Positions 27,053 to 36,284 are shown, counted from the first letter of the stretch. The stretch: DNA of 64,000 nucleotides from Limnohabitans curvus (GCF_003063475.1 NZ_NESP01000001.1:372001-436000), one strand, 5' to 3'. The notes: generated by a model not told the origin, from the sequence alone. Program-made: numbers and translations.

Positions 27053-27424
27053 TTAAGCAGCAGTCGAGCCGCCAACGTGTACGACGGGACCGTTGGCATC
27101 TTGACTCAAGGTGCCTTCGATTTCGCCGCCTTTTTCAATTTCAATTTCTGAATATTGAACTTTGCCAGCGATCTTGCCGGTGGAGCGAACGATCAGGCTC
27201 TTCTCGGAAATGATGGTGTTGTGGAGCTGACCACGCACGTCAATGACCTTGGCCGAAACTCGCCCTGTGATCTTGCCCGTTGGGCCGATCAACACTTCTT
27301 CTGCAGTTAAATCTCCCTCAATCACGCCATTGATGATGGCTTTTGAGGGAACAGTGAACGTACCTTTGACGACAACGCCGTCACCGATAACAACACTTTC
27401 GAGCGAATCAGATTGATTAGACAT
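27053..27424 (-). CDS. Bactofilin, short form
   Basis: 123 residues consisting almost only of the bactofilin beta-helix, with repeats such as VVIGDGVVVKGTF, IINGVIEGDL and STGKIAGKVQYSEIEI. The start at 27424 has AAGGAGT just upstream. It opens the minus-strand operon bactofilin - M23 peptidase - bactofilin - RodZ-like, 15 bp before the peptidase gene. It lacks the long charged tail of the second bactofilin, so the two may have different partners or co-assemble. Confidence 0.88.
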   Translation of the reverse strand: MSNQSDSLESVVIGDGVVVKGTFTVPSKAIINGVIEGDLTAEEVLIGPTGKITGRVSAKVIDVRGQLHNTIISEKSLIVRSTGKIAGKVQYSEIEIEKGGEIEGTLSQDANGPVVHVGGSTAA

Positions 27425-27691
27425 ATGGACTCCTTGCTCAAATTTTAGCAAACAAACCACCAAAAACTACATTAATTCCAATTTATTGTTGTTTATTTGT
27501 TAAGAAAAGTTCATTGAACGCAACCACTTAGCGTATTTTTTGAATGTGCTTCCTAACTCTTGAGCAACTGGAATTCGATATAAGTATGAAAAGCATAGAA
27601 GCCGCACTCACCACAGAACACTTAGGTGCCAGCGGCAACAAAAGACACGCGTTCATTAGCTACCATCGGGTATCAGCTTTCATCATTCACC

Positions 27692-28528
27692 ATGAACAAC
27701 ACATTCACCATGGCGGGCGTCATGGGATGGCCCGTGGCTCACTCTCGCTCCCCTGCCATTCATAACCACTGGATTCGTCAATACAACTTAAACGGCGCTT
27801 ACGGCCTATTTCCGGTCAATCCCAACCATCTCGAAGCTGCCATTCGAGGCATCCAAGCCTTGGGATTGGCAGGTTGCAACATCACCATCCCACACAAAGT
27901 GGAAGCGATGAAATTCATGGACTGGGTCGACCCACTTGCCCAACGGATGGGTGCCATCAACACGATCGTGGTGCAACCCGACGGTGCCTTGCACGGCTTC
28001 AACAATGATGGGTTTGGCTTCTTAGAAAGTCTGCACGAAGCTCAGCCAGGCTGGCACGCAGGCGCTGGCCCAACCGTCATTTTGGGCGCTGGTGGTGCAG
28101 CACGCGCCATTGTGGTGAGCCTTATGGATGCAGGCGCCACGGAAATCCGACTTCTCAACCGCACACGCAGCAAAGCTGACGAATTAGCGCAAGAATTTGG
28201 TACACCCGTCGCTGCTTACGATTGGTCCGAGCGCCATGAAGCCTTGACGGGAGCCGCCTTGCTGATCAATACGACCAACCAAGGCATGCATGGCCAGCCT
28301 GCATTGGACATTGAGCTCACGCAATTGCCAACCACGGCCTTGGTGTCCGATGCGATTTACATCCCCTTGGAAACATCGCTGCTTGCTACGGCCCGATTGC
28401 GTGGCAACACAACGGTGAATGGCCTCGGAATGCTCTTACATCAAGCGCGACCAGCGTTCCGCGCTTGGTTTGGCGTCATGCCAGAAGTGACCCCCGAACT
28501 ACACCAAGCCATCATCAAAACCTTCTAA
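27692..28528 (+). CDS. aroE: Shikimate dehydrogenase (NADP+)
   Basis: 278 residues from the ATG at 27692 (earlier in-frame starts give a non-conserved extension). It reduces 3-dehydroshikimate in aromatic amino acid synthesis. The substrate-binding motif is GWPVAHSRSPAIHN, the catalytic Lys lies in NITIPHKVEAM, and GAGGAARAIV with NRTRSKA binds NADP. About 9 bp separate its stop from the response-regulator gene. Confidence 0.95.
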   Translation: MNNTFTMAGVMGWPVAHSRSPAIHNHWIRQYNLNGAYGLFPVNPNHLEAAIRGIQALGLAGCNITIPHKVEAMKFMDWVDPLAQRMGAINTIVVQPDGALHGFNNDGFGFLESLHEAQPGWHAGAGPTVILGAGGAARAIVVSLMDAGATEIRLLNRTRSKADELAQEFGTPVAAYDWSERHEALTGAALLINTTNQGMHGQPALDIELTQLPTTALVSDAIYIPLETSLLATARLRGNTTVNGLGMLLHQARPAFRAWFGVMPEVTPELHQAIIKTF

Positions 28529-28537
28529 AATTGATCT

Positions 28538-29245
28538 ATGTACATCGGACTTTTAGAAGACGAGCCTCACCTCGCACAACATGTTTGTGAAATTCTTGAG
28601 AATGCAGGCCACACCACCAGCGTTTTCAACAATGGCACAGACATGGTCAAAGCCATTGGCCGTGACACCATCGACTTGTTTGTGCTCGACTGGCGAGTGC
28701 CTCGCATGTCCGGATTAGAGGTGCTGAAGCACATTCGCAACGTGCGAGGACTGAAAGAGCCAGTGCTCTTTCTCACCAGCAGAACAGATGAGCAAGACAT
28801 CATTGAAGCACTCAATGCGGGTGCGGATGACTACTGCACAAAACCAATTCGCCCCCAAGAGTTCCTCGCTCGCGTGACCGCTTTGTTGCGCCGCACCTAC
28901 CCTGATCGCAACGACCAAGACACCACACGCCGTGTGTTGAACTACGTTTTCAACAAGCTTGACAACTCTGTCTACTTCGAGAGCCAACACATCAGCTTGT
29001 CAGAAAAAGAATTCAAACTGGCTTTGTTTCTATTTGAAAACCATGAACGCGCCGTGTCACGCGAAAGACTGATGCAAGAAGTTTGGAATGGCGAAGGTGA
29101 CGCACTTTCCCGTTCGCTCGACGTGCATGTCTCTTGGCTGCGCAAAAAACTCGATCTTGCAGCAACATCGCCTCACTTGCGGCTCAAACCCATTTACGGA
29201 TTTGGTTATCGACTGATGGCAGTCAACGGAACCCCTGATGCGTAA
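28538..29245 (+). CDS. OmpR-family response regulator
   Basis: 235 residues. The receiver domain has the acidic pair ED (7-8), phospho-acceptor Asp51 (VLDWRVPRMSG), the Thr/Ser switch (LFLTSR) and Lys in CTKPIRPQEF. The C-terminal winged helix is OmpR/PhoB-type (SLDVHVSWLRKKL and IYGFGYRL). It overlaps the next gene by 8 bp. The cognate kinase is most likely the CHASE2 kinase at 30533, in the same operon. Confidence 0.93.
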   Translation: MYIGLLEDEPHLAQHVCEILENAGHTTSVFNNGTDMVKAIGRDTIDLFVLDWRVPRMSGLEVLKHIRNVRGLKEPVLFLTSRTDEQDIIEALNAGADDYCTKPIRPQEFLARVTALLRRTYPDRNDQDTTRRVLNYVFNKLDNSVYFESQHISLSEKEFKLALFLFENHERAVSRERLMQEVWNGEGDALSRSLDVHVSWLRKKLDLAATSPHLRLKPIYGFGYRLMAVNGTPDA

Positions 29246-30536
29246 AGCATGGGCACTGTTAATGAGCGCGATTTGGCTAACAGCCGCGCATGCGCAACAA
29301 CCAGACAAGACCGTTGAACAACCCCTGATTGTTTACAAAATACAAACAGGTGACACCCTCTCACAACTGTCCCAGAAATACTTGCGGCAGCCCGCAGACC
29401 TTACCGCAATTCGAAGTTTGAATCATCTGCGCAGCATTGACTTGCTGCCTGCGGGGGAACTCCTCAAGGTGCCTCGAGAGGCTGTCAAACAAGACCCATC
29501 ACATGCCACCATCATCAGCATCTCATGCGCAAGGATGATTCGTGCAGGTAGCCCGCTCAAGCCCATCTATATCGGCACTGTTTTGGAAGAAGGCGTGGTA
29601 ATTGACATCCCTGCCGAATGCCATGTCGCGATGCGACTTGAAGACAGTTCCATCATTCGACTACCGTCTAGCGCCGCCATCAAAATTTCGGTGTTACGCA
29701 AAAATGCGATGGAATCAAGCCCCGAAGTGCAACTCGACTTGGTACGTGGTCGCGTCGAGCTTGAGGTCTACAAAGGCCGCTCAAAAACCACACCTTTTGA
29801 AGTTCGTACGCCACTGTCCATCACAGGCGTACGAGGCACCGAATTTCGCGTGGGTTACTCACCCATCGATCAAGTGGGCCAATTGGAGGTCATCGGAGGT
29901 GTCGTTGACACCAAGGGCGTGAACGACACCCAATCGCAAGCCATCACCAAGGGGCAAGGCGTACCATTCGACAAATCAGGTCAAGCCATGCCCGTGGAAC
30001 AACTGTTGACGGCACCTGCGTTTGAACGCGCAGAACTTATCAATCACACACAAGCGTCCTATGTCATCAAGCTGACGGCAAATGCACAGGCCAATCGCTA
30101 CGTGGTCCTGAGTGCAAAGAGTGCAAATCTGCTGGGAGAACAAAACGCCCAAACCCTCAAAGCCCCAGAAATCATGGCATCGAATCTGAGCCAAGTTGCC
30201 ACTTTTTACCAATTCGCATCTGTTTCTAACAGCGGGCTGATGGGTACACCTCGGCAATATGGCTTTTGCACTGTTTCTGGAGAGCCCAAGTCAGGCCGTT
30301 GCCGCGCTGTCTTTGAAGCCCCTTTGGCAGATGGCGCAATCATCACCTTCTCACTCATCAAGCATGAGCCAGAAACGGCGCAAGAGATGGTCTCAACCAA
30401 ACAACTGCAAGCACGTAACGGACGCTTCGTGATTGAAGGTTTGCCAACGGGGCGCTACACATGGAGCATGTCCTACAACACCACCAAGCAATCGGGCTAC
30501 TTTGATCTGATTGCATTCACCACCACAGCGCCTTGA
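29238..30536 (+). CDS. Exported LysM/FecR-domain protein between response regulator and kinase
   Basis: 432 residues. A signal peptide ends near AHA-QQ. A LysM domain (about 31-78, KIQTGDTLSQLSQKYLRQP) should bind peptidoglycan. A FecR domain (about 165-265, with VRTPLSITGVRGTEFRVGY) follows, and the C-terminal part has Ig-like beta character. It is coded between a response regulator (8-bp overlap) and a CHASE2 kinase (4-bp overlap), so it probably supplies or senses the periplasmic signal. A wall-stress input is inference. Confidence 0.85.
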   Translation: MRKAWALLMSAIWLTAAHAQQPDKTVEQPLIVYKIQTGDTLSQLSQKYLRQPADLTAIRSLNHLRSIDLLPAGELLKVPREAVKQDPSHATIISISCARMIRAGSPLKPIYIGTVLEEGVVIDIPAECHVAMRLEDSSIIRLPSSAAIKISVLRKNAMESSPEVQLDLVRGRVELEVYKGRSKTTPFEVRTPLSITGVRGTEFRVGYSPIDQVGQLEVIGGVVDTKGVNDTQSQAITKGQGVPFDKSGQAMPVEQLLTAPAFERAELINHTQASYVIKLTANAQANRYVVLSAKSANLLGEQNAQTLKAPEIMASNLSQVATFYQFASVSNSGLMGTPRQYGFCTVSGEPKSGRCRAVFEAPLADGAIITFSLIKHEPETAQEMVSTKQLQARNGRFVIEGLPTGRYTWSMSYNTTKQSGYFDLIAFTTTAP

Positions 30537-32773
30537 ACAAACACACCGAACGCAAGGCACGCCTACGTCGTGAGTGGTGGCTCACGACAGCAGTTGCGTT
30601 GGTTATGTTGGCGTTACTTGTATTGGGCGACCTCGCTCGCCCCATGGGCAACGTGCTGTATGACCACCTGATGCGCCTGCAGGGGTTTAGAGCAACCCAA
30701 AATATTGTCATCATCGCGGTAGACGACAGGTCGCTGCAAGAACTCGGAGGCTGGCCTCTTCAACGCAGCCAATACACCGAATTGTTGAAACGCCTCGACG
30801 ACAACTGTTGCCGCCCCAAAGTCATTGGCTTGGACTTGCTGTTCTTAGACCCAAGCTCCGATGACCTGGCGCTTGCTGAAGCCATCAAACAGCACAAGGC
30901 GGTGCTGCCTTTGGCCTTCAAGGTACAGGAGGACAGCCCGTCATCACTGCAAGCCATCGACCCAGTCGCGCCCTTGAATGAAGCCGCCACATTGGGTCAC
31001 ATCAACCTATCTTTTGACACCGATGGTGTGATTCGGGGCATTCACACGCATGAACAAGGCTGGTCTCACTTCGCACTGGCACTTCATGCAAAAGGAGAAA
31101 ACAAGAACGCAACCTCAGCCCAATCGGGGCACTATCGCCGCTTTCGTATGGTCGATCCACGCGTTGGTTTTCCCATGATTTCGCTTGCTGATGCCCTTGA
31201 GAACAACATCAGTCGAACATTACTCAAAGACAAATATGTGTTGATTGGCGTCACCGCACCAAGCTTAGGTGACAGATATCCAACCCTGTACTCTGGCAAA
31301 AACAACGCCAGCACACCGGGCGTGGCCGTGTTGGCTAGCGTACTCAACGCCTCGTTGAATGAGGCCTTGATCGACGAGGCGACGCCGTGGACCCTCTTCG
31401 CATTGACCCTCATTCCAATGCTCCTCATGCTTCAAAGTCTGGTCATGCTGCGCCCACGCCAATCCCTGATATTGGCCGTGCTGCTGATCATCAGCGGCAT
31501 TACCACGAGCTATGCTTTGCTCACGTTTGCAGACTATTGGGTAGACCCTGTCCCGTTTGTGTTGATTGCCCTCTTACTTCAACCCCTATGGGCATGGCGC
31601 AGACTAGAAGCCATTGTGAATTTGGTGCAAGACAAAGCAGCAGATCTGCGACAGTTTCAACCCGCGGAAAGAACCAGTGCGGCGATGAAAGCATCGCGGG
31701 AAGTTGTGCTGCAACACGCCAAGTTACTTGACCACGCCGTGGCATCCGCGCGTTCCGAGCTGGACTTTTTATCCGTTGTCATTGATGAGATGCCCGATAC
31801 GGTCCTGATTTTTGATACACAAGGACAATTACTCCTGAGCAACCGAAAAGCTCAACAGCTGTTCGATTCAAGCCTTATCACCGACTGCCAACTGACGGAG
31901 TTTGCAAAGCGCTTACAACTACCACTGCGCGCATTCTCCAATGCGACGGATGCAACACAAGACAGCACGCAACAAACGATCTTTCAACTCAACACCCGGC
32001 TTGGATTGCGAGATTTCTTCCTCAAAACCACCCTGCTTCGCGCGCCTTCGCGCAGTGATTTGCAGTTGCTGATCTTCACGGACATCACTGACTTAAGGCA
32101 ATCACAAACACAACGTGATCGTGCACTGCAATTTTTGTCACACGACATGCGAACGCCAATTGCATCTATCTTGTCACTGACGCGCACAACCACTGAGAAC
32201 ACCCCAGAAGACACGCCACGCGAGAAAATAGTCAGCCACGCCCACACCCTGCTTCAAATGATGGATGACTTCATCCTCACCATCTCCGCAGAGGCCTCGA
32301 CATACAAGGTGCAGCCGGTCTTGCTCGACAACTTGCTGAATGACAGCTTGGAACAAGTCGCTGACTTGGCTGAAGCCAAAGATATCAAACTACGTGACGA
32401 AAGCGAGATCTCTGACATCTTCGTGATGGCCAATACGCGTTTGCTGGTGCGCGCTTTGGTAAATTTATTGTTTAACGCCATCAAATTCGCCCCCACAAAG
32501 AGTGCCATTCGCGTTCAATCGCGCGCTCAGCACAGCTTGGAAACGTCAAGTACACAAGTCACCATCACCATCTCCAACACCGTCGAGGCAAATGCCGACG
32601 CCCACGACTTGGTACCGCTGATGCTCGGATTCGGTTTAGGACTTGATTTCGTAGACAACGTCATCCACAAACACCATGGTGTGATTGCTAGAAATATTCC
32701 AAACAATGGCGTTGCAACCGTTCAAGTTACACTTCCTTGTGAAATTTCGCTAGCACAAACGCATCACCTATAA
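30533..32773 (+). CDS. CHASE2-domain sensor histidine kinase
   Basis: 746 residues. TM1 is near 17-36. A CHASE2 periplasmic sensor spans about 45-285 (VIIAVDDRSLQELGGWPLQR). Three membrane helices follow (about 285-360), then a PAS-like region (about 415-500) and a HisKA domain with the phospho-acceptor His in FLSHDMRTPIASIL (near 536). An HATPase_c domain has N-box NLLFNAIKFAP and G-box GFGLGLDF. The start is TTG within the TTGA that overlaps the previous stop, giving tight coupling to the LysM/FecR gene. Partner: the regulator at 28538. Confidence 0.9.
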   Translation: MNKHTERKARLRREWWLTTAVALVMLALLVLGDLARPMGNVLYDHLMRLQGFRATQNIVIIAVDDRSLQELGGWPLQRSQYTELLKRLDDNCCRPKVIGLDLLFLDPSSDDLALAEAIKQHKAVLPLAFKVQEDSPSSLQAIDPVAPLNEAATLGHINLSFDTDGVIRGIHTHEQGWSHFALALHAKGENKNATSAQSGHYRRFRMVDPRVGFPMISLADALENNISRTLLKDKYVLIGVTAPSLGDRYPTLYSGKNNASTPGVAVLASVLNASLNEALIDEATPWTLFALTLIPMLLMLQSLVMLRPRQSLILAVLLIISGITTSYALLTFADYWVDPVPFVLIALLLQPLWAWRRLEAIVNLVQDKAADLRQFQPAERTSAAMKASREVVLQHAKLLDHAVASARSELDFLSVVIDEMPDTVLIFDTQGQLLLSNRKAQQLFDSSLITDCQLTEFAKRLQLPLRAFSNATDATQDSTQQTIFQLNTRLGLRDFFLKTTLLRAPSRSDLQLLIFTDITDLRQSQTQRDRALQFLSHDMRTPIASILSLTRTTTENTPEDTPREKIVSHAHTLLQMMDDFILTISAEASTYKVQPVLLDNLLNDSLEQVADLAEAKDIKLRDESEISDIFVMANTRLLVRALVNLLFNAIKFAPTKSAIRVQSRAQHSLETSSTQVTITISNTVEANADAHDLVPLMLGFGLGLDFVDNVIHKHHGVIARNIPNNGVATVQVTLPCEISLAQTHHL

Positions 32774-32854
32774 GAATTCACCTTACAATAAAAATTAGAA
32801 AAAATAATTTTAAAGTATTCATTTTTTATTTAAAACGGTAAAATCTCCAACCTT

Positions 32855-33337
32855 ATGAGATGGCATCCGTACATATTAAAAAAATGCGTCATTGCTGTGC
32901 TTGGCTCTGTGTTCGCTTGTCAAGCGACTTTGGCCAACCCAATCTGGCATTGCTCTCGCAACGAAATCCAGATTGCAGATGCGTCCGACAATTTCACACT
33001 GGCGTCTTTGACCGTTGAGCGAGAGGTCATTCGCCTCTCACTGCGGGATTTGTACGCTGTTTACCAAGGCGCGCATGTCCGATTAACTGGAGGCATACCT
33101 TTGTCGGCCTGCGTGATTGGCGATCACGACTCCAGTCTGACGAAGATAGCGTTGCAATCCATTGGCTCACCATCTGGGACGATGAAAGCACTGTCGAGCC
33201 AAAGTGCCATCACGAAAAGCAACATTCATGTGGTTCACAGCGAATCCGCCATGTTGACTTGCATCACCAAACACCACCCCGCACTGGGTTATCTATCGAA
33301 AGCGACTGACACCGAGACTGTAGGGCCGTGCTTCTGA
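32855..33337 (+). CDS. Small secreted protein of unknown family, paralogue of 34404-34865
   Basis: 160 residues with a signal peptide ending near TLA-NPIWHC. I do not recognise the family. Four conserved Cys positions are shared with the paralogue at 34404: in WHCSRN, PLSAC, the C before ITKHHPALGYL, and the C-terminal GPCF. This implies two disulfides. Shared central motifs include FTLASL, ISL-like strands, DLYAVYQGA and SAITKSNIHVV. It overlaps the S8 protease gene by 10 bp, so it is translated with it. It could be an inhibitor, chaperone or substrate of that protease. An AT-rich 80-bp gap before it probably holds the promoter. Confidence 0.75.
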   Translation: MRWHPYILKKCVIAVLGSVFACQATLANPIWHCSRNEIQIADASDNFTLASLTVEREVIRLSLRDLYAVYQGAHVRLTGGIPLSACVIGDHDSSLTKIALQSIGSPSGTMKALSSQSAITKSNIHVVHSESAMLTCITKHHPALGYLSKATDTETVGPCF

Positions 33338-34407
33338 GACGTCTTTTTTCAGCAGCGTTGCTCATCGCTGCATTCTCAACGAGAGCAGCACAAGATTTAC
33401 CTTGGCATTTGGGTGCGCTCGACAGCAAGGCCTCAGCCCCTTCGGCCATAGGCACAAACAAAATTCCTCCAGGCCCGCACCCCATCGTTGTTGCAGTCAT
33501 CGACAGTGGCATCCTTGCCAGCCACCCTAGCCTCAGCGGACAACTTTTGCCAGGGTACGACATGTTGTCAGCCCCCAATAATTTACGCGGAGGTAGATCA
33601 GCAGACTTCAGCCCAGATGAGCGCGATGCACGCTGTGGCCAACGCCTGATCTCTGGCGCATTCAGAACACATGGAACAGAGGTTGCAAGTCTGATTGCAT
33701 CCAACGGCATCTATGGGGCTTATGGCGTGAACCCCTCCGCCAAAATATTGCCTATCCGGTTGTTTGGTGCATGCAACATGTCGCGCATGGACTTATTAGA
33801 TGCCATTGCCTGGGCCGCAGGGCTGTCTGTCACTGGCGTGCCAGACAACCCTAACCCAGCAAAAATCATCAACATGAGCATTGCCGGTGGGCTTTCCGTC
33901 TGCGGTTCAGATTTGCAACGCTTGATCAACCGAGTGATTGAAAAAAAAGTCTTTGTCGTTGCAGCAGCGGGAAATAACTTTCATAAACCGTTACCTGAAC
34001 CCGCAAATTGCGATGGCGTCATCTCGGTCGGCGCGCTTGATGCAGAAAACCACATTGAGGTTTACTCTGCGCTAGACCCACGAACGGTTCTGTACGCACC
34101 GGGCGGTGGCAAGCACCTCTCATCAGAAGCTTATTGGGCCGTTAATAAATTAATGGTTGCCACATACGACTTAGATTTTTTAGGGAAAGAAACATCAACG
34201 GCTTTGGAGCGAGGTGTGGGCACAAGCTTCGCGGCGCCCGTGGTTGCTGGCTTTATATCGCTATGGCTGTCTTACAACCCAAACAAGCAGCCCTCAGACC
34301 TATATCGAGAACTGCCTAAATTTCTAAGACAAGTTGAACCACTCAGCAAGTGTGCAGAATGCGTTCCGAAAGGACTGACAGCCAACGCAGGAATAAGACA
34401 GCCATGA
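33328..34407 (+). CDS. Secreted S8 (subtilisin-like) serine protease without I9 propeptide
   Basis: 359 residues starting at GTG. The signal peptide ends near TRA-AQD. The catalytic triad is Asp59 (VIDSG), His115 (HGTEVA) and Ser300 (GTSFAAP), with oxyanion Asn216 (AAGNN). Only about 35 residues lie between the signal peptide and the catalytic domain, too short for the usual I9 inhibitor/chaperone propeptide. The C-terminus carries a paired CxxC (KCAECVPKG). It overlaps the small secreted gene before it by 10 bp and the one after it by 4 bp (ATGA). The two paralogues may supply the missing folding or inhibitor role; that is inference. Confidence 0.9.
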   Translation: MLLRRLFSAALLIAAFSTRAAQDLPWHLGALDSKASAPSAIGTNKIPPGPHPIVVAVIDSGILASHPSLSGQLLPGYDMLSAPNNLRGGRSADFSPDERDARCGQRLISGAFRTHGTEVASLIASNGIYGAYGVNPSAKILPIRLFGACNMSRMDLLDAIAWAAGLSVTGVPDNPNPAKIINMSIAGGLSVCGSDLQRLINRVIEKKVFVVAAAGNNFHKPLPEPANCDGVISVGALDAENHIEVYSALDPRTVLYAPGGGKHLSSEAYWAVNKLMVATYDLDFLGKETSTALERGVGTSFAAPVVAGFISLWLSYNPNKQPSDLYRELPKFLRQVEPLSKCAECVPKGLTANAGIRQP

Positions 34408-34865
34408 AACGGCCATTACTTCTCACACTCCTGATAAGTTGCTCAGCTATAGCTGATCCTGTTTGGCACTGCTCACGTAATCCATCATCTGAGACTGCAG
34501 CATCAAATACTGTGCAAGAGGATCAATTTTCATTAGCCTCATTCAACTCATCCATGGACGTCATAGGCGTGTCCATCAGCGACTTGATTGACGTCTATTC
34601 CGGCGTCCCCGTTCGCATCGGTGGGTTACCTTTATCGGCTTGCTTCATGCCTGGCAATGAAAACCTCACCTCAGCCGCGTTGACATCACTTGGACTTCAA
34701 CCTGCTGCAATTCAAGCCTTGGCGAGAAGAAGCGCCATCATTCAAAGCAACTTACATCTTGTGACGAATGACACGCAAATGCTGTCGTGTATTGCGCGAC
34801 ATTTCCCTGCCGTTGGGTACTTGGATGAGCCGCACGAAACTCAAGACTTGCAACCATGCTTCTAA
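34404..34865 (+). CDS. Small secreted protein of unknown family, paralogue of 32855-33337
   Basis: 153 residues from the ATG in the ATGA overlap with the protease stop. The signal peptide ends near AIA-DPVWHC. Shared features with the paralogue before the protease are WHCSRN at the mature N-terminus, FSLASF, ISDLIDVYSGVPVRIGGLPLSAC, the RSAIIQSNLHLV stretch, CIARHFPAVGYL and the terminal PCF. The Cys spacing is conserved. Function unknown. Its 3' end lies 18 bp from the convergent EAL gene. Confidence 0.75.
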   Translation: MKRPLLLTLLISCSAIADPVWHCSRNPSSETAASNTVQEDQFSLASFNSSMDVIGVSISDLIDVYSGVPVRIGGLPLSACFMPGNENLTSAALTSLGLQPAAIQALARRSAIIQSNLHLVTNDTQMLSCIARHFPAVGYLDEPHETQDLQPCF

Positions 34866-34883
34866 AAAGAACGCTTTCTGGCT

Positions 34884-36284
34884 TTAGGCCGCAGAAAATC
34901 CACTCGCTTTGCTGCCATTGCCATGCATGTTGAATGCATCACCTGCTGACGCTGCAAACGGGCGAGCGACCAAAAAATTCTCAAACTCAGAAGCGGTCAT
35001 TGGCGAATAGAAGTAAGAACCTTGCCCGAAAATGCAACCCATACGTTGAAGTGATGAACGCTGCTGCGCTAGCTCTAGCCCATCAGCCATCACCTGAACA
35101 TCATGCGCCAACGCTTGGGTAATTGTGGCGTGAACCAATTGATCAACCTGCGCGTCATGGCACATGCGTTTGACCAATTTACTGTCTAGCTTCACTTTGT
35201 GCACTGGCAGTACTGCCAGTAAGTCAAGTGACGTTTGAAGCAACCCAAATCGATCCACCGTCACACTCAAGCCCTGCTCGGCAAAGGCTCGTACATTCGC
35301 GATGGCCTTGTGCTGATGGCGTTTCAAAACAGATTCATTTACCTCAAGTTCTAACAACTGATGGGGGTACTGAGTTTGTGCACAGACAGCGCGTATCTTT
35401 TGTGCAAACACTGGGTTCTTAAACTGAGCGGCGGTGATATTGAACGTCAGAATCAACGGCCCATACTGATGCTGCCAAGCCTCAGCTTGCGTACACGCAG
35501 TTGTCAGCAGCCAATCCTCGAATGGCAAACAAATACCATTCTTCTCAGCCAACGTCACAAAATCTGCGGGCGACACGTGCATCGTCTGTCCAGAAGGATG
35601 ATGCCAACACACCACCACTTCCATGCCAAACAAACCGCCATCGCTAAGGCGTTGAATAGGTTGGTATTCCAGGCTGATATCTGCGTCAAACATGGCAACA
35701 GTCACTGCATGCGTCATATCAAACGGAGCAACACCTTGGTCATCAGCCCCGTCGGTCGGCACTTTTTGAAACCGTACCTTGAGGCGAAACTGCTTGATGA
35801 GTACATAAATCACGGTAGGTACGATCAACAAGACGCCCAACCAAGTCATGATTCGCAAGTAGATCGGCCACAAATTGACAGAGAGGTGCAAATTGGCCAC
35901 GATCAAGCTATCAAAAGTAATCGGGGCCATCACATGCACTTGGTTTGGATCACTGACCGCTGACGCCAGCTCAAATGAAGCGGACATCGGCTCTAATGCC
36001 TTCCCGGCTTTTGCATAACTGGCGATAGATGCGCCTTCGGCACTCAAAAGCTCTGCCGACTCAACGCCTGGGTAGCTCTCTAGGGCCTTCATCAGGATCT
36101 GAACCTGCTGCGTGTCATTCACCAATAAAGCAGGCAAGATATTTTGAGCAACCGAATGAACCAAGACTTCGTTGCGCTCAATGATGCAGTGACGCACGGC
36201 ATTGAAGACCAGGAACGAAATGACTACCAAAGTGCCAAGTACAGCAGGCACTAAGACTGCCAACTTCATATTTTTTTTGCTCAT
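34884..36284 (-). CDS. Membrane protein with degenerate EAL domain
   Basis: 466 residues. TM1 (about 8-30), a periplasmic sensor of about 110 residues, TM2 (about 145-163) and a cytoplasmic EAL domain (about 190-445). The EAL motif reads EVVVCW, the DDFG motif is VDRFG (second metal-binding Asp replaced by Arg), and the late EGVE motif is ADGLEL. FNITAAQF, LELEVNES and VKLDSKLV keep the Asn, Glu and Lys positions. It is therefore probably catalytically dead and acts as a c-di-GMP receptor or protein-interaction module. The ATG at 36284 has GGAGAAG upstream. Confidence 0.82.
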   Translation of the reverse strand: MSKKNMKLAVLVPAVLGTLVVISFLVFNAVRHCIIERNEVLVHSVAQNILPALLVNDTQQVQILMKALESYPGVESAELLSAEGASIASYAKAGKALEPMSASFELASAVSDPNQVHVMAPITFDSLIVANLHLSVNLWPIYLRIMTWLGVLLIVPTVIYVLIKQFRLKVRFQKVPTDGADDQGVAPFDMTHAVTVAMFDADISLEYQPIQRLSDGGLFGMEVVVCWHHPSGQTMHVSPADFVTLAEKNGICLPFEDWLLTTACTQAEAWQHQYGPLILTFNITAAQFKNPVFAQKIRAVCAQTQYPHQLLELEVNESVLKRHQHKAIANVRAFAEQGLSVTVDRFGLLQTSLDLLAVLPVHKVKLDSKLVKRMCHDAQVDQLVHATITQALAHDVQVMADGLELAQQRSSLQRMGCIFGQGSYFYSPMTASEFENFLVARPFAASAGDAFNMHGNGSKASGFSAA

